A stretch of 64,000 nucleotides of DNA from Lacticaseibacillus rhamnosus (GCF_900636965.1 NZ_LR134331.1:2604001-2668000); one strand, 5' to 3'; shown: positions 1 to 10,086, numbered from the stretch's first letter. The notes: generated by a model from the letters alone, not told the origin. A program made the numbers and translations.

Positions 1-312
1 GCGCCGGACTTTGATACGTTTCTCAAACGCCTGCAACCGCACCCGATTCAGCTACCTGAGCTACCGGTCGACCCACAGATTTTCGGTCACATGGCCGTGA
101 TGGCAACGGCTTCAGATTGGCCGGCCTTATTTGATCACGCCCGCGAATTTATGTCTGGCGAAACACTCGGCCAATGGTTAATGTGGCTAGCCGCCAGCGA
201 TGATCCGGCTAAACGCCAAGCTGCTGCAGAAGAGTACCGTTTTCTCGTGCGCTATCAGCCCAACTTGCTTACGCCCAATGTCACCATGAACCTGCAACAT
301 TTACTGCATTAA
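1..312 (+). CDS. C-terminal part of an unidentified protein
   Basis: The reading frame is open from the first base of the window to the stop at 310-312, so this is the last 103 codons of a gene that begins upstream. The methionine at codon 31 (base 91) has no ribosome binding site and is internal. The visible part is soluble and helical in character, with Trp- and Leu-rich segments (for example QWLMWLAASDDP) and no membrane span. I recognise no family from this fragment. It ends 15 bp before the stop of the convergent gene at 328-1002. Confidence 0.6.
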   Translation, partial: APDFDTFLKRLQPHPIQLPELPVDPQIFGHMAVMATASDWPALFDHAREFMSGETLGQWLMWLAASDDPAKRQAAAEEYRFLVRYQPNLLTPNVTMNLQHLLH

Positions 313-327
313 GTAGCACCAGGCAAC

Positions 328-1002
328 TCATTTATGACGAGTTTGATGCGGTTGAAAAGCAAACGTCTTCAACCAGCTTAAGTCACGTTTAATGCCAAAA
401 TAGCCAACCAACGCCAACCCTAATGAACCCAGAAAGTCCATCAATAAATCACCCATCGTATCCATGAGCGCAGCCCGACCACGTAATAGTTCACCACCAG
501 CAGCCATATATCGCTGCATGTTCATACCCAATAATCCATCAAATGTAAACTCATAAAACTCCCACAATACCCCGATGGTTGTTCCAAACGCGAGGGCAAA
601 TAAAGCCATCAGCAATGGACTTGTCGCGGCCAACCGTTTTGCCGGCGTCAACGCTGTAAAAATAGCAAAGCCAAGCCCAGCAAGCATCGCCGCACTGAAT
701 AAATGCTCAAACTTATCCCAGTACGGTACGCTATAGCATTGCAATCCTGTACCCAGTAAAACACTCAAGAGGATAAAAATTTCAAATAAGTAAATCAAAC
801 TCGGCGGAAAACGAAAATGCCACCAGTGCTCCATCAAACGCGGCAAACTAACAATTAAGATGCCTGATGCCACCTGAGCAAGTAGCATCATCTGACCATG
901 AAACAAAGAATGACCACTAAGATAAAGCCCGCCGACAATCAGTAAGTAAAGCATATCGCCACCGATGTTTAACCAATACAAAAAATTCGATCGTTTAGTC
1001 AT
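328..1002 (-). CDS. DUF2238 / YjdF-like integral membrane protein
   Basis: A 224-residue membrane protein with about six hydrophobic spans. The second half carries features typical of the DUF2238 (YjdF) family: an acidic WEFYEF segment inside a membrane region, a following MQRY, and a DTMGDLLMDFLG segment. The function of the family is not known. Two ATG codons lie side by side (1005 and 1002). An AGAGG sits 6 nt before the second and only 3 nt before the first, so I start at 1002. The frame extends further upstream in the sequence, but without support. It is convergent with the gene at 1-312. Confidence 0.7.
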   Translation of the reverse strand: MTKRSNFLYWLNIGGDMLYLLIVGGLYLSGHSLFHGQMMLLAQVASGILIVSLPRLMEHWWHFRFPPSLIYLFEIFILLSVLLGTGLQCYSVPYWDKFEHLFSAAMLAGLGFAIFTALTPAKRLAATSPLLMALFALAFGTTIGVLWEFYEFTFDGLLGMNMQRYMAAGGELLRGRAALMDTMGDLLMDFLGSLGLALVGYFGIKRDLSWLKTFAFQPHQTRHK

Positions 1003-1216
1003 CATTTTCCTCTTTTCTTTGTGATTGTGAACCAGCTTGGTTACTCCTGGCACACGCAGAAGCAACCCGCGCTTTTTGTTTATGTCTGTTTCCGGCTCCC
1101 ACTTCCATCAATATGGGGGTCGGGAGTGCGCCATTTAAGTCGTGGGTTTTGGCTCAGGAGCAAACTCGAGAAACGAAGCCCGCCATTTTCTGGCATCAGT
1201 GCAATTAATATGCTTT

Positions 1217-1230
1217 TGTAAGCGCTTGGT
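1217..1230 (+). promoter_or_regulatory. possible catabolite (cre) site
   Basis: TGTAAGCGCTTGGT matches the left and central part of the CcpA operator consensus TGWAANCGNTNWCA (11 of 14 positions) and lies 28 bp before the gene at 1258. The right end departs from the consensus, so this is weak evidence for carbon catabolite control. Confidence 0.3.
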
Positions 1231-1257
1231 GTAGACTCAGCTTTAGGAGGTGATTCC

Positions 1258-1686
1258 ATGCCAATCAAAACGTTACCCGAAGATCAACTTATTGCCATGA
1301 GCCAGTCCGTCGTCAAAGAAGTCGCCAAAGCGTTTAACTTTCCTTATTATGTCAATGATCTGACGCATGATGCAAATTTTGACACTGATCACACTGCGAC
1401 CAAGCTCGAATTTGAGCTCACCTTGTTGAACGACCCCGATCCAGAGCGTACCATCAGTTTTTACAGTGACGCCAGCGCCGATCCAATTATGGGCGGCGCC
1501 GCTTCTGCACAAGTGACGATTGTATCTGATATCACGTTTATTTATCTAAACGACGGGTACAAGGATTCGTATCTCATTATCATCCATGATGGTAAGGTTG
1601 TTCAAAATCTCAAATTAGAACAACAGATTCTGTCAGGCCCCGAAATTGAAAACTTAATCAACCAAGTTATCCCGCAAGCCCAATAA
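1258..1686 (+). CDS. hypothetical protein, 142 aa
   Basis: A soluble acidic protein of 142 residues that I do not recognise. Translation is well supported: AGGAGGTGATTCC lies directly before the ATG, and a terminator follows 12 bp after the stop. The middle (about 40-85) is rich in beta-type segments (KLEFELTLL, AQVTIVSDITFIYLN) and there is no signal peptide or membrane span. It appears to be a single-gene transcription unit lying between two genes on the other strand, with a possible cre site upstream. Confidence 0.65.
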   Translation: MPIKTLPEDQLIAMSQSVVKEVAKAFNFPYYVNDLTHDANFDTDHTATKLEFELTLLNDPDPERTISFYSDASADPIMGGAASAQVTIVSDITFIYLNDGYKDSYLIIIHDGKVVQNLKLEQQILSGPEIENLINQVIPQAQ

Positions 1687-1698
1687 GTCTTAGCGTAA

Positions 1699-1725
1699 GA
1701 AAAGCAGCTGAAAGGCTGTTTTTTT
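1699..1725 (+). terminator. intrinsic terminator after the 1258 gene
   Basis: Six-pair stem AGCAGC / GCTGTT (one G-U pair) with a 6-nt loop, extended by A-T pairs and followed by a run of seven T. Confidence 0.65.
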
Positions 1726-2089
1726 GTTATCCTCGGTTTTGTTAATCACGTAACCTTCAGTTTAGCCGCAAAAAACTTTATCGAAGCAAAATATACCTCT
1801 CGACAGAATTCACATTTTAACGGCCGATTTAGGGAACCCATAAATATTTTATATTAAAAATATAATGCCCACGCTCAAGACTTTGAGAACACAAAAAAAC
1901 CACCATTAAAGGTGGAAAAGTTTGGGGGAACTTTTTTGGGAGTGTAAGTTAATGTGTAAGCTTAAGGCTAAAATACCTCTGCCTTATTGATTTAAGTATA
2001 TCAATTCCTTAATGATATGTAATTCCATTTTCAACAAGAAATATGTTTAATAAATAAAACGGCTTATGCTTATATAAGTTGAAGCTAAC
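1726..2089. other. AT-rich intergenic region with an orphan minus-strand terminator
   Basis: No credible gene of normal size lies here. On the minus strand a perfect CCACC / GGTGG hairpin followed by seven T (1893-1915) ends a transcript that has no annotated gene in front of it. Only a 14-codon frame (start near 2026, MELHIIKELIY...) is visible on that strand, and it has no clear ribosome binding site. The stretch could hold a small RNA or read-through leader. See the finding on this region. Confidence 0.3.
1893..1918 (-). terminator. orphan intrinsic terminator (minus strand)
   Basis: On the minus strand, CCACC, a 6-nt loop, GGTGG and then seven T. The rpmE2 transcript already has its own terminator at 2090-2119, so this one implies a separate short minus-strand transcript. 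Confidence 0.6.
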
Positions 2090-2119
2090 AAAAAAGCAAC
2101 CTCAAAAGGCTGCTTTTTT
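2090..2119 (-). terminator. rpmE2 terminator (bidirectional)
   Basis: AAAAAAGCA ... TGCTTTTTT with internal ACC / GGC pairing lies 3 bp beyond the rpmE2 stop. A/T runs on both sides make it usable in both directions. Confidence 0.7.
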
Positions 2120-2121
2120 GC

Positions 2122-2373
2122 TTATTTCTTGTCGAAGCCGTACTTCTTGTTGAAACGATCAACCCGACCATCAGCCTGCGTGAACTTCTGCTTGCCGGTG
2201 TAGAAGGGATGTGAATCAGATGAAATTTCAACCCGAACTAGCGGATATTCTTTGCCATCTTCCCACTTAATAGTTTCTTTTGAAGTTTTGGTTGAACCCG
2301 AAATAAATTTGAAACCAGTTGCTGAGTCCATAAATACAACTAGATGATAATCTGGATGGATGCCTTGCTTCAT
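2122..2373 (-). CDS. rpmE2: 50S ribosomal protein L31 type B
   Basis: Ribosomal protein L31 of the large subunit, 83 residues. It begins [10 protein letters not shown], has the conserved [11 protein letters not shown] segment near the centre, and ends DRFNKKYGF plus lysines. The CxxC zinc-binding cysteines of the A type are absent, so this is the zinc-independent B type, which in related bacteria replaces the zinc form during zinc limitation. The ATG at 2373 is preceded by AAGGAG at 9 nt. An in-frame TTG two codons upstream overlaps the ribosome binding site region and is not used. It is transcribed in the same direction as murA, 96 bp downstream of which it lies. Confidence 0.95.
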   Translation of the reverse strand: MKQGIHPDYHLVVFMDSATGFKFISGSTKTSKETIKWEDGKEYPLVRVEISSDSHPFYTGKQKFTQADGRVDRFNKKYGFDKK

Positions 2374-2469
2374 AATCAATTACTCCTTTTGCCCTAAATC
2401 ATTGCCTGATCTAGAGATACTCTGACTACAACTCTAACAGTCTATCACGCGCAAACAGCAAACGCAATC

Positions 2470-3729
2470 TCAATCTACTAATTCAACATCTGCACCTAAA
2501 CCACGTAATTTCATCACAACCCGGTCATAGCCGCGCAAGATATTGTCGACCTTCGTAATCGTGGTGGTGCCTTCAGCCATTAGCCCGGCAATCATGAGAC
2601 ACGCACCGGCCCGAATTTCCTCGGCCGCAACTTCGGTCCCTTGAAGATGATCGCAGTGGTGCAAAATAATCACGTCATTTTCAATCGTAATGTCAGCGCC
2701 CATACGTAACAATTCCGGTATATGCCGAACTCGTTTGGGATAAATGGTGTCGATAATCAAGCCTTCACCATGCGCTTTTAACATAAGTGGCGTAATCGGT
2801 TGTTGTAAATCCGTTGCGAATCCCGGATACGGCATTGTTTTAATTTGGACCATTTTCAAGTCGCCGGATGGATAGACGAAAATGCTATCCTCGCCCACAT
2901 CCATCACCACACCCATTTCTTCCAACTTAGCCAAAAATGCATCTAAGTGTTCGGAAATGATGTTCTTAACTTTAACGCCTTCGCCTACTGCAGCCGCCAT
3001 GGCTAGGTAGGTGCCTGCTTCAATTCGGTCGGGAATGATCGTATGCGAATTATGCGCCTCGAGCGTTGGCACCCCATCAATGCGAATAACGTCCGTGCCG
3101 GCACCGCGAACTTTGCCACCCATATTGTTCAGGTAGGTTGCTAAGTCGATAATCTCCGGCTCTTTAGCAGCGCTTTCGATGACCGTTCGTCCCTTTGCTG
3201 TCACCGCCGCCAAAATGACATTGATGGTGGCGCCAACTGAAACCATATCCAGAAAAATACGGGCACCATGTAAGCCTTCAGCCGGCGCCTTAATTGCCAT
3301 CGCCCCGTGTTCATTGCTCACTGAAGCACCCAACGCTTCAAATCCCTTAATATGCTGATCAATAGGCCGCGGACCGATATCATCGCCACCAGGCAGCCCA
3401 ACAATTGCTTTGCCAAAGCGCCCTAATAACGCGCCCATAAAATAATAGGAGGCGCGCAGACTCTTAATCTTACCGTTTGGCAGCGGCACATCATTGATTT
3501 CGGTTGGATCAATCGTCAGAACATTTTCGGTAAAATCCGATTTAACATTCATATCACTCAGAATCGCCATCAAATTATAGACATCCTGAATATGCGGCAC
3601 TGAATCAAGCGTCACCGGGGTGCGCGACAAAATTGCAGCCGGAATCAAAGCAACCGTGCTGTTCTTTGCACCGCCGATCACAACTTCACCGGATAATTTC
3701 TTTCCGCCGTGGATCAGCATTTTTTCCAT
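2470..3729 (-). CDS. murA: UDP-N-acetylglucosamine 1-carboxyvinyltransferase (MurA), Cys-to-Asp variant
   Basis: Transfers enolpyruvate from PEP to UDP-GlcNAc, the first committed step of peptidoglycan synthesis, in the cytoplasm. It has 419 residues, the usual length, with the N-terminal [16 protein letters not shown] (conserved Lys and Asn) and the C-terminal LRGYDRV. The catalytic loop, which normally reads PGGCxIGxRP, reads [10 protein letters not shown] here, so residue 116 is Asp at the site of the Cys that fosfomycin alkylates. In other species Cys-to-Asp enzymes are active but intrinsically fosfomycin resistant. Low-GC Gram-positives usually have two MurA paralogues, and this may be the second (MurZ/MurA2) copy. 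A GAGG lies 11 nt before the ATG. Confidence 0.95.
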   Translation of the reverse strand: MEKMLIHGGKKLSGEVVIGGAKNSTVALIPAAILSRTPVTLDSVPHIQDVYNLMAILSDMNVKSDFTENVLTIDPTEINDVPLPNGKIKSLRASYYFMGALLGRFGKAIVGLPGGDDIGPRPIDQHIKGFEALGASVSNEHGAMAIKAPAEGLHGARIFLDMVSVGATINVILAAVTAKGRTVIESAAKEPEIIDLATYLNNMGGKVRGAGTDVIRIDGVPTLEAHNSHTIIPDRIEAGTYLAMAAAVGEGVKVKNIISEHLDAFLAKLEEMGVVMDVGEDSIFVYPSGDLKMVQIKTMPYPGFATDLQQPITPLMLKAHGEGLIIDTIYPKRVRHIPELLRMGADITIENDVIILHHCDHLQGTEVAAEEIRAGACLMIAGLMAEGTTTITKVDNILRGYDRVVMKLRGLGADVELVD

Positions 3730-3902
3730 TTGAATTAAATCCTCACTTAAGGTCGTTCATTTCAAGTAGGCTGAAGCTGACCTGCATTTTATGCTTCAAA
3801 TATCAATCACGAACACTGGTAGGCAAGCCATGACCCATTCGCCATGCACTCAATATACAATTTTAATGAATCAGCACGCAAAAAACAAGGACTAAAAGTT
3901 AG

Positions 3903-4562
3903 TGAGCGCGAACCGGCGCGCTTAGGGATCGGAGTGTAAGCGGCCTCGGACGTGATAGCCCGGGTTTGACCATTGCGTTCGAGGTCCTTACACTCCGATC
4001 CCTGCGCCGGTGAGCGCGTTATGGGCGTAAGCCAGAACATAAGTGGCCTCAGACGTGATGGCTGGCCGGGCTTTGGCCATTGCGCCCAAGGTCCTTATGT
4101 GCAGGTTTCTGGGCTGGCGAGCGCGTTATGGGCGTAAACCAGATAAGTGGCCTTAAGCGTGATGGCCGAGCTTTGGCCATTGCGCTTAAGGTCCTTACAC
4201 GCAGACTTCTGCGCCGGTGAGCGCGTTATGGACGTAAGCCAGAACATAAGTGGCCCCAGACGTGATGGCCCGGGTTTCGCCATTGCGTCTGGGGGTCCTT
4301 ATGTGTAGATTTCTGCGACTGTGAGCGCATTATGGGCGTAAACCAGAACATAAGCCGCCTCAGACGTGATGACCCGCTCTTGGCCATTGCGCTTTAAGGT
4401 CCTTACACGCAGACTTCTGCGCCGCTGAGCGCGTTATGGACGTCAGCCAGAACATAAGCGGCCTCAGACGTGATGGCCAGGGTTTGGCCATTGCGTTCGA
4501 GGTCCTTACACGCAGATCCCTGCGCCGGTGAGCGCGTTATGGACGTAAACCAGAACATAAGA
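3903..4562 (+). repeat. tandem array of six palindromic hairpin units (locus A)
   Basis: Six units, marked by the 7-bp direct repeat GAGCGCG (one copy GAGCGCA) at 3903, 4012, 4119, 4219, 4323, 4427 and 4530, so the spacing is 109, 107, 100, 104, 104 and 103 bp. Each unit is a long imperfect palindrome with an apical ATGGCC...GGCCAT stem. Unit 4 has the matched arms CCCCAGACG / CGTCTGGGG and unit 3 has CCTTAAGCG / CGCTTAAGG. Unit 2 pairs a left arm of one version with a right arm of another and looks mosaic. The linkers share TAAxCCAGAACATAAG, which is not seen at other loci. The array fills the gap between pyrG and murA. The 940-bp gap holds nothing else except the pyrG terminator. Confidence 0.9.
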
Positions 4563-4618
4563 TAAGCCCCCTCGGCCCCCTCAACCGTGACGACTCGCGC
4601 AATCCTTCTCCCAAATAC

Positions 4619-4655
4619 AAAAACAGCCTCAAGGACTTAACCTCAAGGCAGTTTT
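4619..4655 (-). terminator. pyrG terminator
   Basis: On the minus strand GCCTTGAGG, a 6-nt loop, CCTTGAGGC and then GTTTTTG. The stem has a two-base internal mismatch. It lies 15 bp beyond the pyrG stop. Confidence 0.55.
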
Positions 4656-4669
4656 CAAACGCAAAAATA

Positions 4670-6379
<1,710 letters not shown>

Positions 6380-6386
6380 AAAATGT

Positions 6387-6415
6387 ATATTAACCAATTG
6401 TACGAGATCCGTCAA
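6387..6415 (-). promoter_or_regulatory. pyrG promoter
   Basis: On the minus strand TTGACG (6415-6410), a 17-nt spacer and TAATAT (6392-6387), placing the start at the GGG of the leader. Confidence 0.75.
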
Positions 6416-6615
6416 GCATTAATGAAAAAAAGTAAGTATCAAAACCATGAACGAAAAACTCAAACCTAACTGAATAAAAGGATACGTCAGGTCAACGATG
6501 CTCCATCAGTGAATTTTATCAGTCTCCTGAGGCCCATGTCCATCATCTCGCCTGAAGCTTGGTAAAAACACGCTCACTTTTTCACTCAATTTCCTAAAAT
6601 ATATGAGCCTAACAT

Positions 6616-6643
6616 TTGTGAATAGCAATAAGATTGTTACAAT
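6616..6643 (+). promoter_or_regulatory. likely ndh promoter
   Basis: TTGTGA, 16-nt spacer, TACAAT, 61 bp before the ndh start codon. The rest of the 6416-6704 gap shows nothing recognisable. Confidence 0.5.
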
Positions 6644-6704
6644 AAGGTTGTGGTCAATTGAACGCATGTAAAAACAATTTTGTAAATGAGGAATTGGTAA
6701 ATCA

Positions 6705-7892
6705 ATGGCAGATGTTGTCATTTTAGGTGCCGGATATGCGGGCATTCGGGCCGTTAAAACTTTGAGTAAGCTCGCGCCAAAAGGAACGACGCTCACAGTG
6801 GTTGACCAAAACGCCAATCATGAAGAGCGCACACAGCTTCATGAAGTAGCAGCAGGTACCGTGCCTGCAACGAAAATTACATTTAATATCCAGCAGGTTC
6901 TTCCCAAAGATGTTCAGTTTATCCAGTCAAAGGTCAGCAAGGTTGACGTGTCGAGCAAGCTAGTGATACTGGAAAATCATGCGCCGCTGCGTTACGACTA
7001 TCTCATTATCGCGCTCGGCTTCCGCTCTGAAGACTTTGGGCTACCTGGCGCCGCAGAAAACGCCTTGCCACTGGACAATGTGACCTCCGCCGAAACGATT
7101 GCCAAGACAATTGAACTGCGTGTCGCCAATTACAAGCAGTCACAAGATCCCAAAGACTTAACGGTTATTGTCGCAGGCGCAGGGTTCACCGGGGTTGAAT
7201 TATTAGGCGAATTGACACATAGTCTGCCGGCATTAGCCAAAAAGTATGATACGCCACCTGTCAAAATCATCTCCATGGAAATGGCAACGCGTATTTTGCC
7301 GATGTTCGATGAAAAGTTAGCAAATTATGCAATGGATTATCTAAAGAGCCATGGCGTTACGATGATGACCGGTTCCAAGATTACCAAAATCGAACCCAAT
7401 GCCGTTGTTTATGCTGACGGCGATCAGGAAAAGAAGGTCGAAGGCAACACGATCATCTGGACAGTCGGTGTTTCAGGCAGCGATGTGATCGCCGATTCCG
7501 GCTTCAACCAACGCCGCAATCGCGTAGTTGTTTCCAATCACCTGAATCTAACCGACCATCCTGAAGTCTTCATCATCGGGGATGTATCGGCAGTGATGAC
7601 AGACGCTGGCCGACCTTATCCAACCACGGCGCAAATCTCCTCCCAAGAAGGCGATCACGCCGGCAAGAATGTCGCCGCAGCACTAAACGGTCAACCGTTA
7701 ACGGACTTTGTTTACAAATCTAAGGGCACTGTGGCATCGCTTGGCAGTCAAGACGGCATCGCCCAAATCGGCAAGAGCCACAAGTACACCGGCTTCATTG
7801 CCAAGGTACTCAAGCGTGTGATCACAGATAAGTCACTGCTTGAAGACGCCAATTTGAGCACGATGTTGAAACAAGGACGTTGGCCGCTTTAA
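6705..7892 (+). CDS. ndh: type II NADH dehydrogenase
   Basis: A single-subunit flavoprotein that oxidises NADH and passes electrons to membrane quinone without pumping protons. It has 395 residues. The N-terminal FAD-binding Rossmann motif is VVILGAGYAGIRAVKTL. The second, NADH-binding Rossmann motif is VIVAGAGFTGVELLGEL near residue 155. A conserved IIGDVSAV segment near 290 contacts FAD. It is the usual length, with no transmembrane helix and probably peripheral binding by the C-terminus (FIAKVLKRVI). In lactic acid bacteria this enzyme serves a short electron chain that needs supplied quinone or haem, or extracellular electron transfer. It is a single-gene unit with its own promoter and terminator. 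Confidence 0.9.
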   Translation: MADVVILGAGYAGIRAVKTLSKLAPKGTTLTVVDQNANHEERTQLHEVAAGTVPATKITFNIQQVLPKDVQFIQSKVSKVDVSSKLVILENHAPLRYDYLIIALGFRSEDFGLPGAAENALPLDNVTSAETIAKTIELRVANYKQSQDPKDLTVIVAGAGFTGVELLGELTHSLPALAKKYDTPPVKIISMEMATRILPMFDEKLANYAMDYLKSHGVTMMTGSKITKIEPNAVVYADGDQEKKVEGNTIIWTVGVSGSDVIADSGFNQRRNRVVVSNHLNLTDHPEVFIIGDVSAVMTDAGRPYPTTAQISSQEGDHAGKNVAAALNGQPLTDFVYKSKGTVASLGSQDGIAQIGKSHKYTGFIAKVLKRVITDKSLLEDANLSTMLKQGRWPL

Positions 7893-7939
7893 ACGTTCAG
7901 GTAAAAGCAACAAGCACGTACTAGGTCAATGATGATCAC

Positions 7940-7968
7940 AAAAAAGCAGCGAATATCGCTGCTTTTTT
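7940..7968 (+). terminator. ndh terminator (bidirectional)
   Basis: AAAAAAGCAGCGA / TCGCTGCTTTTTT, a nearly perfect stem with a very small loop. It also serves the convergent gene at 7993. Confidence 0.85.
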
Positions 7969-7992
7969 GATGCCTAAAGGTATGGTATTAAG

Positions 7993-8337
7993 TCATTCCC
8001 CCTGATTTGCATTTCTATCGTTTTGGTTAACGGCTTCCTCCATCTTGCGGACAGCATGGTTATATTCAGTAATGAGTAGCCTGATGGTAATGTAATCAAC
8101 CTTAGATTCATTATCTGAAAGCGGTATTTCCATGACCTGAATCCGCAACGGCAGATTTGATTGTTCAAAAAAATCGGATAGTGCCGCAAGAAACTGGAGT
8201 GCATGCATGAGGTTGTCATAAGATGAAAGATTGTTAATGAAATAAATGACAAAGGTTTCAATTTCTTCTTTTTCTAGAAGGTTATCTACTTTAGAAGCTT
8301 TAGCAAAGTTATTGATGGCTCTATCAAAATATGTCAT
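7993..8337 (-). CDS. hypothetical protein, paralogue of the 8377 gene
   Basis: A 114-residue, acidic, soluble and probably alpha-helical protein that I do not recognise. It is clearly related to the gene directly upstream: both begin MTYFD, share LLEKEE, LSSYxNLMHAL, LPLxIQV, IPLSxNESKVD and EYxHAVxKxEEAVNQ/EKAVNQ, and align end to end without large gaps. GGAGGA lies 6 nt before the ATG. The gap to its neighbour is 39 bp, so the two are probably co-transcribed and arose by tandem duplication. The conserved NESKVD and the aromatic Tyr-Asn-Leu-Met-His segment are candidates for the functional core. Confidence 0.7.
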   Translation of the reverse strand: MTYFDRAINNFAKASKVDNLLEKEEIETFVIYFINNLSSYDNLMHALQFLAALSDFFEQSNLPLRIQVMEIPLSDNESKVDYITIRLLITEYNHAVRKMEEAVNQNDRNANQGE

Positions 8338-8376
8338 AGCGTTCCTCCAACTAATAGCGGCTAATTAAAAACAATC

Positions 8377-8733
8377 TTAGAAACCGAATCGTTTTCCACC
8401 GTTTGCATTTTTATTAGTTTGATTGACAGCCTTCTCAAGCTTTTGAACGGCATGATGATACTCAGATTTGAGCAGCTTTGTGACGATGACGTCAACCTTA
8501 GATTCATTCCCGGAAAGTGGTATTTGTGTAACCTGAATTTGCAGCGGCAGACTTAGCTGTTCAAGGAAACCGGCCATTGCTGAAAGAAAATTTAGCGCGT
8601 GCATAAGGTTGTTGTAGGATGAAAGGCCCCTAACCTTAAAGAAAACAAAGTCATCATTCTCTTCTTTTTCTAGAAGATCTGAAACCTGACATGTTTTCGC
8701 AATAAAATTGACAATCTTATCAAAATATGTCAT
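8377..8733 (-). CDS. hypothetical protein, paralogue of the 7993 gene
   Basis: A 118-residue protein and first member of a tandem pair. I start at the ATG at 8733 (MTYFDKIVNF), with GGAG 7 nt upstream. A TTG five codons earlier overlaps that ribosome binding site. Composition and predicted helices resemble the downstream copy, but it has a Cys at about residue 16 (AKTCQVSDLL) and a basic tail (KNANGGKRFGF). There is no signal sequence or membrane segment. The function is unknown. The AT-rich 250 bp upstream presumably holds the promoter of the pair, but no clear -35/-10 can be picked out. Confidence 0.7.
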   Translation of the reverse strand: MTYFDKIVNFIAKTCQVSDLLEKEENDDFVFFKVRGLSSYNNLMHALNFLSAMAGFLEQLSLPLQIQVTQIPLSGNESKVDVIVTKLLKSEYHHAVQKLEKAVNQTNKNANGGKRFGF

Positions 8734-8983
8734 AAAAAATCTCCGCAATCATGGTGACTGAACGTTAACGATCCTAGAAACTGGTTCCAACGTCAGGGAT
8801 AACACTCAATAAGCATCCCGCTGAATGTACAGCTTGCCCCGACAAGCCGGTATCGCCAACATTCTTTTATTCGTTTTAACAATACCCAAAACTTCGCCTA
8901 TCCAAAGATTAAATAAATAATTGTTTCAAGATATACCAATTATATTTTTTACGTCAACGGTTTTGAAAATTTTCTAATGCTGC

Positions 8984-9859
8984 TCATGAACGCCTTGAAT
9001 CTGGTCGTCTAGGCGTCTTATTACGATAATCTTTATTTTTACTTTGCCGAAATGTCGTAAACCACTGATCAAGCATTGCCGGATCGATTTTCAATTCCTG
9101 TTGCGCAGTACGGCTAAACTTTTCCCAAGCAGCCTTGTTTGCCGCTTGGTCGCCATGAGCACTGCGCAAATCGCGAATGTATTCACCTACAAGCCGCCGG
9201 AATCGCATCTGCTGATCTCGATTCATCTTCAAGTAATTCCGCTGCCCTGTTGTCGCCATCTGCTGCATACCGGTGAGTTCGCGGGCATCGCTGTCGATTG
9301 TAAAAAATGAGCGGATTGGAATGGCAATGTACAAAATATAAGCAGCTTTAGGTAAAAATACCGCCAGTACCATAATTGCGGCAATCATCAAGAAATTTTC
9401 CAAGTTGTGGGCGCCGTAAATGCTCGTGTAGATTTGTTGCATTTCAGCCTTATTACTAGCTTGCTGATGCACAATTGTTCGTGAAATAATGCGAAAAACG
9501 GTAATCACTAAAAGATACAGTGCACCATAAATAACCACCGAAAGCACTTCAACGTCACCAGACATCAAGCGCGTCAATGCCGGTACCAGCGAAAGTAGGA
9601 AAACTAAAATAAATTCCCAGATGACAATTCGCCGCGGGATCTGTTTGACCTGACTAAACAAAGTTGCTTGCTGATACCAAATATTTGCTACAAAACAGAA
9701 ACTAACTGCATAAATGCCAACCGCTAGAAAAAACGCGCTGATATGTGTATGATTTTGCCAACTCTCCGCCGGCAATTCCAAAACCATGATCGTAATAATA
9801 ATAGCAAGAATAGCATCGATAAACGTATCCAGACGGGTTTTAAGATCCTCTGAAATCAT
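8984..9859 (-). CDS. TMEM175-family (DUF1211) potassium-channel-like membrane protein
   Basis: A 291-residue membrane protein. The first helix carries the TMEM175 signature, here RLDTFIDAILAIIITIMVLEL (quoted in part: RLDTFIDAILAIIITIM), followed by about five more spans. Bacterial members studied elsewhere are tetrameric K+ channels. The usual FSD triplet of the pore helix is FID here. After the membrane part (about residue 205) comes a basic soluble tail of about 85 residues ending in an Arg-Lys-rich stretch, which is longer than in the paralogue at 44052-44648 and may be cytoplasmic. AGGAGG precedes the ATG. Confidence 0.8.
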   Translation of the reverse strand: MISEDLKTRLDTFIDAILAIIITIMVLELPAESWQNHTHISAFFLAVGIYAVSFCFVANIWYQQATLFSQVKQIPRRIVIWEFILVFLLSLVPALTRLMSGDVEVLSVVIYGALYLLVITVFRIISRTIVHQQASNKAEMQQIYTSIYGAHNLENFLMIAAIMVLAVFLPKAAYILYIAIPIRSFFTIDSDARELTGMQQMATTGQRNYLKMNRDQQMRFRRLVGEYIRDLRSAHGDQAANKAAWEKFSRTAQQELKIDPAMLDQWFTTFRQSKNKDYRNKTPRRPDSRRS

Positions 9860-9869
9860 AAATAGCCTC

Positions 9870-9978
9870 CTGAGTGTGTGCCAGCGTACTTAGAATCGAA
9901 GTGTAAGCGAGCCATCAGCTTGGATCATTGTGGCTGAGGCCCTCACACGCAAATTTCTGCGCTGGGAAACGCATCATG
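9870..9978 (+). repeat. degenerate palindromic hairpin unit (locus B)
   Basis: A diverged single copy of the window-wide repeat: GTGTAAGCGAGCC, a shortened apical part, then a diverged right arm (CCTCACACGC, TTTCTGCGCTGG) and a GAAACGC end. The apical ATGGCC stem is mostly lost. It lies between the TMEM175 gene and rpoE. Confidence 0.55.
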
Positions 9979-10047
9979 AAAAGCGTGAGTCATTACACTA
10001 TGATGGCAGTATCAGCTTTTCAGAAAAAATGTCAAGCTCGTGAAAAC

Positions 10048-10077
10048 AAAAAAGCCACACCTTAAAAAAGTGTGACC
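10048..10077 (-). terminator. rpoE terminator
   Basis: On the minus strand GGTCACAC, an 8-nt loop, GGTGTGGC and six T. It lies 10 bp beyond the rpoE stop. Confidence 0.75.
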
Positions 10078-10086
10078 GTTAAGCCA

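Noticed and set aside
1080-1268. Frames on both strands of the gap before the 1258 gene
   Set aside because: They have no ribosome binding site and overlap the control region of the 1258 gene. The CTCCC/GGGAG hairpin seen there has no T-run and no recognisable riboswitch core.
3903-4562. CRISPR array
   Set aside because: Spacing is regular at about 104 bp, but the units are long palindromes with no unique spacers of 30-40 bp, the repeats vary, and no cas gene is present.
4012-4562. Intrinsic terminator cluster
   Set aside because: The hairpins have no T-run after the stem, and the nearby genes (pyrG, lacD, VanZ-RDD) already have normal terminators.
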